Below are positions 52,721 through 61,459 of a DNA stretch of 64,000 nucleotides, in pieces. This DNA comes from Sarcomyxa edulis (Eukaryota > Basidiomycota > Agaricomycetes > Agaricales > Mycenaceae). The position numbers and the translations under genes were made by a program. Where the stretch lies: the NCBI GenBank assembly GCA_009761415.1, contig QUOL01000009.1, forward strand, positions 496,001-560,000, written 5' to 3'. The notes under the pieces are model-generated. The model searched no databases. It had not been told where the DNA came from and saw only the letters and a program-made list of their open reading frames with translations. Every line of letters begins with the position of its first letter. Position 1 is the first letter of the stretch.

Positions 52721-52779
52721 GAAGGCAACCCTTTCCAACACTGATCGTTGACTTGCGCACTCGACAGGCAACCCGTGTC
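52721..52779 (-). other. Two same-loop hairpins before ORF2 ATG
   Basis: Stem GACA/TGTC with loop GGCAACCCG (52763-52779), and a weaker stem GAA/TTC with loop GGCAACCCT (52721-52735). They lie 17-75 nt upstream of the first ORF2 ATG in the direction of transcription. Confidence 0.65.
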
Positions 52780-52880
52780 TCGTACGCAAATCTTGGGTGG
52801 GAGTAGGAGAGGCTGGGAGAAAGCCTTTACGGCCAATTAGCTGAATTTTAAAGTCGACTCGGAAGTATCCGGTCGAAGGA

Positions 52881-52892
52881 GGATATATATAA
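52881..52892 (-). promoter_or_regulatory. Candidate internal TATA box for ORF2
   Basis: The 115-bp gap between gag-pol and ORF2 contains TTATATATATCC on the minus strand, about 180 nt before the first ORF2 ATG. AG acceptor-like sites (TTTCTCCCAG at 52813) lie between. Either an internal promoter or splicing could deliver ORF2 mRNA. Confidence 0.35.
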
Positions 52893-52951
52893 CATAAGTC
52901 CCCGTGAACGTAAGTACATATACTGCAAAATGTGCAAGTCCTGTGCGGAAT

Positions 52952-55900
52952 CTATACCTGGTGCTCGTCTCTGTATTTTCTCAAGAAAATGGACGAGTTC
53001 TTCATGTCCTTGACAGTCTTCCATTCGTCGAACTGAGGTCCGTACCCTTCCCATCGCACCAGGAATTGAATCTGTCGGTTCTTTCCTACATATCTGTGTC
53101 CAACGATCTTATCGATAGGAAATTCCTCCTTGGCAGGTCGATGGATGCGAGTCTCGGGTAAAACCTGCCTCGGTTCGAATTCGTCCGGCGAGGGTTTGTA
53201 CTTTTTGAGATGTTCGAAGTTGAAAATTGGCAGTCCCGGATATTGGTCGCTCATACGTAGCCTGAAAACCTTCGGGTTTATACGCTCCACCACCTCAAAT
53301 GGTCCGATCCACCTCTGAGTTAGTTTAGCACCGTCCCCCTTGGATTCAACCCATTCCAGCGAGTGCGGGTTGACTAAGACCATGTCTCCGACTTTGAAAT
53401 CCGGCACTTCTCGGCGCCCTTTATTGTATGATCGCACCCTTTTCTCCTGGGACCTGGCGATGGCCAAACGCGCATTATCCCTGTTGATTTGGAGCTGTTC
53501 CAAGAAGGTCTGAACGTCTTCGCCGGTTCTTCCTCGGACGATGTCGCGCTGATTCTTAGGGGCTATATAGTCCGATGGGCTTCTCGGGTGGAAGCCGTAC
53601 AGCAAGAAGTAAGGCGTGGTGCCCGTAGAAAAGTGCACGTTGTTATTGTAAGCGTATTCCAAAAGATGAATCCACTCGGCCCATGTGTCTTTCTGGAGCC
53701 CTACGTACGCTCTCAGCATAGTCTCGAGCTGCCTGTTGACGACCTCGGTTTGTCCGTCGTGTTGTGGGTGATGGGACGACGAGAGAGCCATCTTGGTTTT
53801 GAGCGCGGTTGCGACTGCTATCCAGAATTGAGATGTCCAGCGCGGGTCCCGATCTGTTATTATGCTATCCGGGAGACCGAAGCGCGTGGCCACGTTCTTG
53901 GTGAAGAGTGCTGCAAAGCCTTTCGTGTCCAGTCCTGTCGTTGTGGGGATGAACTGTGCATGTTTCGTTAGACGGTCAACAACGACGTAGATGGCGTTGA
54001 ACCCGTCAGACCACGGCAGATTCACTATAAAGTCCATGGAGATGGAGTCGTATGGCCGGGACGGAATTGGATTAGGTATAAGGAATCCGTACTTGTTGAA
54101 GTTTGAAAACTTTGTCTTTTGGCATACGTCGCATGAGTTGCAAAATCTCATTATATCCGATTTCATCTTTTTCCAGTAGAATTTCTGAGTCAACTTCTGC
54201 CACAGCTTTTCCGGGCTCGCATGAGCAGATTCGAACGGCGATTCATGGGTTTCCTTGAGTAAGAAAGCTCGTATGGAGTCGGGGACGCACAAACGAGGCT
54301 GGTAGTCAGCGTCCCTGAAGTATAACAGGCCTCGGTCGTCCTTGAAAAAGCGAGCTCCTGGTTTCCAGTTTTCTGGTGAGGAGTTCGGATCTTCCCATCT
54401 TGGCGCGAAGAACGGGTCCTTCCGGTATCCTTGCACTAACTTTTCCAGGAATTCCGGGCTTATGAAGATGTTGAGTGACGGTTGAACTGGGACGTTGAGT
54501 GCACCCCAGTATTCCTGTGGAGTGGGAGCTTCGTGTAGTTCCTCTCCCTCCTCGCTTTCCGAAAATTGCTCCGGTTGTGGTCTCTGGCTCGTGACGAAAT
54601 CCTCCTCGTAGCTCGCCCCCCCATCATCAGGAGAAGGTGCTTCTTCCTGCTTGGACATGCTTCTGGTGATTGCCCATACCGAACGTTGCCCTTGCAGACA
54701 GTCTCGAAGATCCCAGCTAACGTAGGTGGCCCTCTTCGCTGGAACCGAAGCATAGGCTCGCTCTTGGGCTTCCACCAATGAGTTGTCCGGTTCCAGCGCT
54801 CGTTCCGCGTCTCTAACGGGTGATATATGCGAAGGGGGATCCCTAGGGAGGCGGGATAGCGGATCCACATTAGAGTGTACCCTACCCTCCCGGTGAACTA
54901 TTTCCAATCCTGGGAATGCTGCAAAGACCGTACCCCATGCTGCCAGGCGTCGGTTCGTGTTTTCATAGGTTCTCGCCCACTGCAAGGCCGAATGATCGGT
55001 CACCAGGATAATACGCTCGCCTTCTATGAAGGGGAGAAATTTGACTAGCCCTTCTTTAGCGGCAAGCGCCTCCCTTTCTGTAGTAGTGTAGCGTCGTTCC
55101 GCTCCCTTGAATGTGCGAGACCAATAGGCTATAACCCTTTCGACATGAACGATCGTTGAATCCAAGTCCGTCCCCCAGACGTCAGTCGACGGGCTATCCA
55201 CTATCTTGCTAGTAAGGGTCACCGTTAACTTGGGCACCGGCTGACCTGCTTCGTAAAGCTTGCGCAGTCGTTCGTAGACCTTTGTATCCTTAAGATCGCG
55301 CACGGCTATAGGTTGCACCTGCTGGAGAGCACAACCGAGGGCCTCGTCCGAAGCGTCCGAGTAGAGACGATAAGGGGATCCTTCTATGGGGTGACCCAGT
55401 ACTGGAGCAGATCGCAAGGCGTCTTTAGCGCTGCGGAATGCAAACTCGGCGTCCGTATCCCATTCCCACTTATTGCCCTTCTTTAGTAACGCGAAAAGAG
55501 GAGTGCATATGTCGGCGTAGTACGGGATAAAGGACGAAAAATACACCACCATGCCCAGGAAAGTTTGCAGCTGCGATAGCTTCGTCGGCCGTTCAAGCTC
55601 CAAAATGGCTCGAACTTTCTCCCAATGCGTAGACAAGCCTAGCCTTGACACTTTATGGCCCAGTAACAGGATGGAGGAATAGAAAAGATGGCATTTGCTC
55701 GGGGAGAGTGTGATTCCCGACTTCTCGATAGCCTCCAAGACCTTGTCCAAGTGTTCAATATGTTCTTCGTAGGTCTTCGAATATATAACGATGTCGTCTA
55801 TGTAGACGAGACAAAAGATCCACAGGTAGGGCGCTAAGACCGATTGCATAACCCTTTGGAATATAGAGGGTCCGTTCCGCAGACCAAATGGCATCCGGAG

Positions 55901-58900
55901 AAATTGAAATAATCCTCGGTGGGTTCGGAATGCCGTCTTCTCAACGTCTTCGCGGGACATTTCCAGTTGAGTGAATCCAGAAAGAGCGTCCAGCGATGAC
56001 AAGACCTGCGCCCCCGAAAGCGAGGAAAGTATTTCTGATTGACGGGGAATGGGGAACTCATCCGGTATGGTCACCGAATTGAGTTTGCGATAATCCACAC
56101 AAAAACGAGGTTTCCCGTTCCTATACGCTATAACAACTGGGGCGCTCCATGGGCTCACGGACGGTTCTATGACTCCCTGCTCGAACCACTGATTCAATTG
56201 CTCGTCTATGACCGCTCGTTTCGCCGGGGAAGTGCCATACATAGGGACTGAAATTGGAACCTGACCGTCGACTGTACGAATATGAACCTTAGCGGGGTGA
56301 TGACCGAGCCTTCCATCGAATCCAAACGCTCCAATGCGCTTACGCAGCATTGCCCATGCTCTGTCCTTGAGGTGATCCGGAAGGGAACCTACGTCCATAA
56401 GTTCTTCCAATTGGTCCGATGGATACACGGTGGGATCGGCCATCTCCGCGGTTTTGGGTCCAAAGTTCTCCTGTTCTTCGGAGGATGGTGGCGGTTCGGG
56501 TGGAGGGGATGGAAGGGGGTGTTCCGGAGAGGATTCAGGCTCCTGTGGGGTTCCGTCTGAATTAGTTTGGGTCGCTGCTTTGATGATGGCCGCCGCGGTC
56601 GCTGCGAATTTCCGCATGTCTTCCAAATGATGAATATCACGAGGCTTGTCCAAAAAATCCTCTGGGTCCCTCAGAATACCTATCGGGTCCCCTTTCCGGA
56701 TGTATCTTGGTCGTGTGGACGGGTTAGAGACAGGAATCCACGGCTTATCCGCCGATATGAGGACATTAGGTACGACAAAGAAAGATGATGGCGACGCTGA
56801 AGTTGAAAGAATGTTCTTCTCCACCAGCCAATCTTTCTGAACTCCGAAGTCGGCCATGACTTCGATTGGCTTACACTCGTGTGGGCGTAATCTGTAGTCG
56901 TGAGCCGCGCGAGCTGTGCGGCCCATCTCCTCTGTGTAGCGCCGCTTTCTTTGCCGCTTCGCTTTGTTCCTAGAATGCTGCTTTGCCTTAACAAAGTTTG
57001 CTTGCGCCAAAGCACTCTGCCTCATACGATGAAAGTCCGTGGTAGGAGCGGCATCAGTAGCTTGAACGGCGTGAGGTGTTCCGCTAAAATGAATGAATTT
57101 GCCTTTCTCCACGCTCCTGGAAGTCGTCAGTTCGTAATTCAGATGGTAGTCTTCCCCTAGAAGAATAGGAACAGTCATATTTGGAACAACGTAGGCCTCG
57201 GCTTCCGTCTGAATGATCTTGCCTTCCGTGGTGGTCATCAATATTGGGAGACGAACAAATCCCCTCAACGAGACGTCCTTGTCCGTGAGTTGCCATAGCT
57301 TCATCCGAAGGCCCTGTTGTAAGGTGGGTGGGGATTTCAACTGTCGATATGTATCTTCCGACAGAAGCGTAACGTCCGCTCCCGAGTCAAATCGTAAGTC
57401 CACTACGGCGTCGAGCGCGCTTCCTATGCGCCCCGGAGCGCTTAGAACTGAAACGCCGACAGCCGACAATCCTGGGGGTGTGACGCGCCTTCTTCTAAGA
57501 TGAATAATTTCTTCCGCGCGTAGTGATGGCGGAGGCTGCCCTGGTTCAGGCGGAAGTTTTGCTTCTGACTGTCCGCTCGAAGAGTAGAACGTTTCTTTGA
57601 CTGGCACCTCCTGCTCGGGCATTTGGCTCCTCCGTCCTGGCTCTTCAATCTCCGGAATCTCGTCTTGCTCCAAAATTCCCGACTTTGCTTTGGGTTTATT
57701 CCTTTCCTTTGCCACGTCCTCGTCCTCTATTTCTTCTATTCGAACACTCCGAGCTACATCGGGCTTACGTCCTGGCGGTACTAACTGGTGAGTCCGCGCC
57801 GCCTTTAAATGGACCGCCGAGTCAAAATCCTGAGGCAACGGAGCCGATAGTTGGGGGATTGCGGCTGCCCTTTGATTCCGCAATACGAGGTATGCATTCG
57901 AGTATACCACTTCAGGATCCTCTTCGTCTGGAGATGAGGACGAGAAGTTCGATCTCTTGGGCTGTCGAGAAAGGTAAGTGTCCCAGTCCGGACATTCCCT
58001 GTCCCAATGATTGTTGCTACCGCAAACCTTACAAGGGGACGGGGGTAAGCGGTTCATCTTTGTCGTTACGTGGTCATTCTTCTCAAATGGGTAGCCCCCC
58101 GGAGGTGGTGGTCTCTTGCGTTTGCTCATGACTTGGAAGGCTTCACGAAGAACCGCGTCTTCATTTCCTCCTAAGAGGAGGTCGTCCGAATTTTCCTCTG
58201 GAGCTTCGTCTTGGACTTCCTCGACTTGAGTGAGATTTGCTCTACGAGGTAGGAACTGGCGCTGGCGAGTTCGGTCTGAGGTGAGCGCGTTGGTCGAAAG
58301 ACCCAGACGCCTCATGGTAGACAACAGGTTCTCTTCTGTGACAACTCGGGCTACTGACTCCCGAGCCGCGTATACTAGCGTTTGGGCATTCATAGTCACT
58401 CTGGAGTATAAAGTTGTGGTATCCTTGATGCTGTCAATTCCTAGAGTTGCCCCCCAGGAAAGAGGAGCTCGAAGCATGACAAGGTAGACTTCCAAAGGCC
58501 CTCCTTCATCCCCATTCGCGAGCATTCTAGTATACATGACTCTTCGAATAATAAACTTCTGCGGGGATTCTTTATCATGACCCTGTTGTCGGAATGACTG
58601 TTGTCCATATTCCGTCTGCATCCGCAAGAGCCAGGTTTTTCCAAGATAGTCATCCTTGAGAACTCGGAGGTAGTTCATGTAGTTTTTCCTCATGAACGCC
58701 TGCCGCGCTGGGTCGAGCATGTCGAACCATTCCTGTACATCGGAGCCTTCCTTAAGATTAGAAGCTAGCCAAAATCCAAGTGCTTCCGGGAGATGGCCTC
58801 CGAGCGACGCCATCTTCTGAACTCTCCAGAAGTATGATATGGCGGTATCGTGACTGCCATCCCAGGAGGGTAAATCCTCGCGTTTGAGTTCCGCTTTGAC

Positions 58901-60868
58901 CGTCGGAACAGCCGTTCCATACGGGTATTGAGTCGATACCCCCGCTGTGGCCTTGGAATTGTAAGGATTCGGTGGGGATCGTCGACCGCCTCGGCTTCCT
59001 TCACCATTCCCGCCGTTGTCGTCACCCCCGCCTCCTCCACCACCCCCTCCACGCCCCCCATTGCTGGAGCTACTAGAGCTACTGCTACTAGATGGGTGTT
59101 TGGATGGTGGTTTACGGTGATCATTCAGCGGCCATTCTTGAGGATCTTCGTCCGACGAGTCCTCCGAACGATTTTTATGGGAGACGCTAGCGTAGCCGTA
59201 GGGACCGTCCCCACGAATGTCTTTTGATATGAACGTTCCTAACGGTTTTAGCTTAGGTTGTGAAAACTCTTCCCCGCTCCGAGTCTTGGAAGATGGGAAT
59301 GGGGTAGCCATTCCTCTAAGCGGCACCGAGTTATGAAGTCCCGGGGGGGAAACGTAAGCCCTCGGATGCTGATCCAGATCATCGAGGAACGCTGTCGCCG
59401 ATTTGAAAGGCGTGGGGTCACCTATAGAACTGTAGTCCTTTTGGTAACGGGCTTCTTCGTTACTCGGGCGAGACGTTCCTGCCGGAAGAGGGTTGTCCTT
59501 AGCTTGGGGAAGAGAACGATCGACGCTAGGGGAAGTGTCGTGTTCACTCGATGGAAGATGGATACTGGCCGGGTCTATGGAAACTTTTCGTTTCCCTTTG
59601 TCCGGTCGGTCTTTAGTAACGTGAGAGTCGTCTTCAGGAAGTTGAAATCCCGGCCCTGCTCCGTAACTTGTCCGGGGAGGAATCATCCGTTCTATCCGTT
59701 GCCCTCTAGCGTCATACGTCACAGTGACTGGACGAGGTTCCGGTTGACGATCAGGGAAGGATCGCAGGAGTGGAGAAGATACTAGAACGACGTCCTCCAG
59801 GGGTTGACCCCGGGACAGCTTGGTTTGCGTGCCAGGTAAAAAGAGCTCGCTATGACGAGGGACTTCCGTGACTAACTTATACAGGCGTTCCCTGTTTGAA
59901 AGGTCCTCGTTAAACGAAGCGTAAATCTCCGGGTTGGTCGAAGCCGGGGAAAGGATTCTTTCACTCGTCTTGAATTCTGCGTCATATTTCTCGAAGAACC
60001 TCTGTCCTACCGCTATTCGAGCTCTGAGAGCTGCCCAAGCCGTGGAAATCTCCGCAAGAGTCCCACATCCATTAAGGGTAGAGTGCAAGAATCCCAATGG
60101 GTCGACTTGAAAGGACGACTCCCTGTCCACTAGAGCCGACGCTTTGTCCAAGACCTCCTGTAAGCCTTTTAAGGTAGCCGTCAGCATAGTCGCAAAAGGC
60201 TCGTTAACCGCGAATCGCGGTTTACTGCTGAGGGTAGAAATTCCTCGATCAAGGACATCTGTGATTTCGAGTTTCGTCTTTCCTGACAAGAGAGTTGCTA
60301 AGTAGAAGGTAGACCCGTAAGGCGCTGATACGTCGTTGTATAATAAACGCAACTCCGCCATTTTAGACATAGCGTAGCCGCCCTCCTCCATCTTCTTCTG
60401 CAGTACCAATGCGTCCGGTAACTGCCTGAGGTTCTCAATAATGGGCTCAAATTCCGCGTCTTCTACTGTTTGGGGAACTTCGGGGGGAGGACGTGACAAG
60501 GTTTCCTCGCTTTGAGTCTTGGCTGGGACCCGTTGAGCGCTGGCACTGGACCCCTTCCCTTTGAGAGGCGGTACAGAGGAACTGGGGACTCGCGAGCGAG
60601 GGGGTATTGACGTGTGGAGTTTAATCTTCAATTCCTCCGAAGTCTTAGGAGTTAGCGATTGTTTTGACGGAAGAGGAGGGTTGCGAGATAAGACTCTCCC
60701 CCTCTGACTTTGACCTTGCGAGCTGATTGCTCTATTTCTCGAGCCCGGTCTAGACTGCGATTCGAATTCCGGGGTGCTTGGAGAAGGAGACCAAGATGGT
60801 ACATCCGAGTCTTCTAATTGGTTGCGAGACGAGGATGACGACCTTGGGAATAGTGCTTCCGACGTCAT
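52952..60868 (-). CDS. Gag-Pol polyprotein of gypsy chromovirus
   Basis: One uninterrupted frame of 2,638 codons from the ATG at 60868 (MTSEALFPRSSSSS); the frame is open further upstream into the LTR. In order: a disordered N-terminal region; a gag core (REDLPSWDGSHDTAISYFWR); a CCHC zinc knuckle CKVCGSNNHWDREC near residue 950; an aspartic protease FDSGADVTLL near 1163; reverse transcriptase with YIDDIVIYS near 1690; RNase H (YSDASDEALG, TTEREALAAKEG, VTDHSALQWA); and an integrase zinc region ending CNSCDVCQ. The integrase DDE core follows (SMDFIVNLPW near 2280, IITDRDPRW, HPQHDGQTEVVNRQ). A C-terminal chromodomain (IDKIVGHRYVGKNRQIQFLV, RWEGYGPQFDEWK) probably guides insertion through chromatin. 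Gag and Pol are fused with no frameshift or stop between them. All visible catalytic residues are present. Confidence 0.95.
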   Translation of the reverse strand: MTSEALFPRSSSSSRNQLEDSDVPSWSPSPSTPEFESQSRPGSRNRAISSQGQSQRGRVLSRNPPLPSKQSLTPKTSEELKIKLHTSIPPRSRVPSSSVPPLKGKGSSASAQRVPAKTQSEETLSRPPPEVPQTVEDAEFEPIIENLRQLPDALVLQKKMEEGGYAMSKMAELRLLYNDVSAPYGSTFYLATLLSGKTKLEITDVLDRGISTLSSKPRFAVNEPFATMLTATLKGLQEVLDKASALVDRESSFQVDPLGFLHSTLNGCGTLAEISTAWAALRARIAVGQRFFEKYDAEFKTSERILSPASTNPEIYASFNEDLSNRERLYKLVTEVPRHSELFLPGTQTKLSRGQPLEDVVLVSSPLLRSFPDRQPEPRPVTVTYDARGQRIERMIPPRTSYGAGPGFQLPEDDSHVTKDRPDKGKRKVSIDPASIHLPSSEHDTSPSVDRSLPQAKDNPLPAGTSRPSNEEARYQKDYSSIGDPTPFKSATAFLDDLDQHPRAYVSPPGLHNSVPLRGMATPFPSSKTRSGEEFSQPKLKPLGTFISKDIRGDGPYGYASVSHKNRSEDSSDEDPQEWPLNDHRKPPSKHPSSSSSSSSSSNGGRGGGGGGGGGDDNGGNGEGSRGGRRSPPNPYNSKATAGVSTQYPYGTAVPTVKAELKREDLPSWDGSHDTAISYFWRVQKMASLGGHLPEALGFWLASNLKEGSDVQEWFDMLDPARQAFMRKNYMNYLRVLKDDYLGKTWLLRMQTEYGQQSFRQQGHDKESPQKFIIRRVMYTRMLANGDEGGPLEVYLVMLRAPLSWGATLGIDSIKDTTTLYSRVTMNAQTLVYAARESVARVVTEENLLSTMRRLGLSTNALTSDRTRQRQFLPRRANLTQVEEVQDEAPEENSDDLLLGGNEDAVLREAFQVMSKRKRPPPPGGYPFEKNDHVTTKMNRLPPSPCKVCGSNNHWDRECPDWDTYLSRQPKRSNFSSSSPDEEDPEVVYSNAYLVLRNQRAAAIPQLSAPLPQDFDSAVHLKAARTHQLVPPGRKPDVARSVRIEEIEDEDVAKERNKPKAKSGILEQDEIPEIEEPGRRSQMPEQEVPVKETFYSSSGQSEAKLPPEPGQPPPSLRAEEIIHLRRRRVTPPGLSAVGVSVLSAPGRIGSALDAVVDLRFDSGADVTLLSEDTYRQLKSPPTLQQGLRMKLWQLTDKDVSLRGFVRLPILMTTTEGKIIQTEAEAYVVPNMTVPILLGEDYHLNYELTTSRSVEKGKFIHFSGTPHAVQATDAAPTTDFHRMRQSALAQANFVKAKQHSRNKAKRQRKRRYTEEMGRTARAAHDYRLRPHECKPIEVMADFGVQKDWLVEKNILSTSASPSSFFVVPNVLISADKPWIPVSNPSTRPRYIRKGDPIGILRDPEDFLDKPRDIHHLEDMRKFAATAAAIIKAATQTNSDGTPQEPESSPEHPLPSPPPEPPPSSEEQENFGPKTAEMADPTVYPSDQLEELMDVGSLPDHLKDRAWAMLRKRIGAFGFDGRLGHHPAKVHIRTVDGQVPISVPMYGTSPAKRAVIDEQLNQWFEQGVIEPSVSPWSAPVVIAYRNGKPRFCVDYRKLNSVTIPDEFPIPRQSEILSSLSGAQVLSSLDALSGFTQLEMSREDVEKTAFRTHRGLFQFLRMPFGLRNGPSIFQRVMQSVLAPYLWIFCLVYIDDIVIYSKTYEEHIEHLDKVLEAIEKSGITLSPSKCHLFYSSILLLGHKVSRLGLSTHWEKVRAILELERPTKLSQLQTFLGMVVYFSSFIPYYADICTPLFALLKKGNKWEWDTDAEFAFRSAKDALRSAPVLGHPIEGSPYRLYSDASDEALGCALQQVQPIAVRDLKDTKVYERLRKLYEAGQPVPKLTVTLTSKIVDSPSTDVWGTDLDSTIVHVERVIAYWSRTFKGAERRYTTTEREALAAKEGLVKFLPFIEGERIILVTDHSALQWARTYENTNRRLAAWGTVFAAFPGLEIVHREGRVHSNVDPLSRLPRDPPSHISPVRDAERALEPDNSLVEAQERAYASVPAKRATYVSWDLRDCLQGQRSVWAITRSMSKQEEAPSPDDGGASYEEDFVTSQRPQPEQFSESEEGEELHEAPTPQEYWGALNVPVQPSLNIFISPEFLEKLVQGYRKDPFFAPRWEDPNSSPENWKPGARFFKDDRGLLYFRDADYQPRLCVPDSIRAFLLKETHESPFESAHASPEKLWQKLTQKFYWKKMKSDIMRFCNSCDVCQKTKFSNFNKYGFLIPNPIPSRPYDSISMDFIVNLPWSDGFNAIYVVVDRLTKHAQFIPTTTGLDTKGFAALFTKNVATRFGLPDSIITDRDPRWTSQFWIAVATALKTKMALSSSHHPQHDGQTEVVNRQLETMLRAYVGLQKDTWAEWIHLLEYAYNNNVHFSTGTTPYFLLYGFHPRSPSDYIAPKNQRDIVRGRTGEDVQTFLEQLQINRDNARLAIARSQEKRVRSYNKGRREVPDFKVGDMVLVNPHSLEWVESKGDGAKLTQRWIGPFEVVERINPKVFRLRMSDQYPGLPIFNFEHLKKYKPSPDEFEPRQVLPETRIHRPAKEEFPIDKIVGHRYVGKNRQIQFLVRWEGYGPQFDEWKTVKDMKNSSIFLRKYRDEHQV

Positions 60869-60949
60869 AGGATCGGAGCTCGCGCTGGGGCGAGGACTAT
60901 CCGACTCACTCTCCAGGTTGATGACAGCCGTCCCCTGCTTGTCCACCTT

Positions 60950-61459
60950 TGGGACCGTAACGCGATCGAGTGTTGGTCCGAGCAGAGCGAACGACTGTTC
61001 GACGACAGCTGGAAGTGAGCGAGCGCTGAGGTGTGAAGACCTCGAGCCGACCAGGCGAGCAGTCGGGAACCTAAAACAAAAAGAAAAGAGAAGAGAGAAG
61101 GAAGGGGAGAGTCGCGTTCAGGCAACCCGTGAACACGTAGACTCTCTCCTCTGTCCAGGCAACCCGTGGACAGCCCTTCTCCGGTCTGGGGATGCCGTCA
61201 GTATCGGCGTCCTCCTCGACGCTTACCTTGAGTCGCGCAGAGCGTAGAGGCGCTGAATGTAGCGCGTCACGCTGTAGCCCGAGAGGGAAGTGAGAGGGAA
61301 AAGAAGAGATGATTATTCAGCGCCAGCTCGGCGCGTAACTAGTGACGTGACTACGTGACTATGGTACAAGCCGACTCGGGTTGAACCGAATCGGGCCAGA
61401 TCGTAACTACTATCCTAATGCTAATGTTTCTTACTGGAATATGATGCATGTGCGTCCCA
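60950..61459 (-). repeat. 5' LTR of gypsy element
   Basis: 510 bp, same features as the other LTR. On the minus strand it contains a good splice donor (CAAG|GTAAGC at 61226) and a pyrimidine-tract acceptor (TTTTAG at 61071). These define a candidate 156-nt leader intron. Confidence 0.93.
61116..61173 (-). other. Two same-loop hairpins in 5' LTR
   Basis: Identical to the pair in the other LTR (61116-61134 and 61151-61173). They lie inside the candidate leader intron, upstream of gag-pol. Confidence 0.75.

Larger units (their letters stand above)
49343..61459 (-). mobile_element. Full-length Ty3/gypsy chromovirus, 12,117 bp
   Basis: Flanked by perfect 5-bp duplications CTCGC (49338-49342 and 61460-61464). 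The 510-bp LTRs are identical by eye and end TGGGAC...GTCCCA. Transcription is on the minus strand: 5' LTR at 60950-61459, gag-pol, a second ORF, a polypurine tract (AGGGGGGCTTT on the minus strand, 49853-49863), then the 3' LTR at 49343-49852. Both large frames are uninterrupted, so it may be mobile. No obvious tRNA-type primer-binding site was recognised in the first bases inside the 5' LTR (they begin AAGGTGGACAAGC). At 12 kb it is long for a fungal gypsy element because of the extra ORF. Confidence 0.96.

Noticed and set aside
53489..59785. Several 90-160 codon plus-strand frames opposite gag-pol
   Set aside because: They are shadows of the gag-pol coding strand with no motifs, ribosomal context or splice support.
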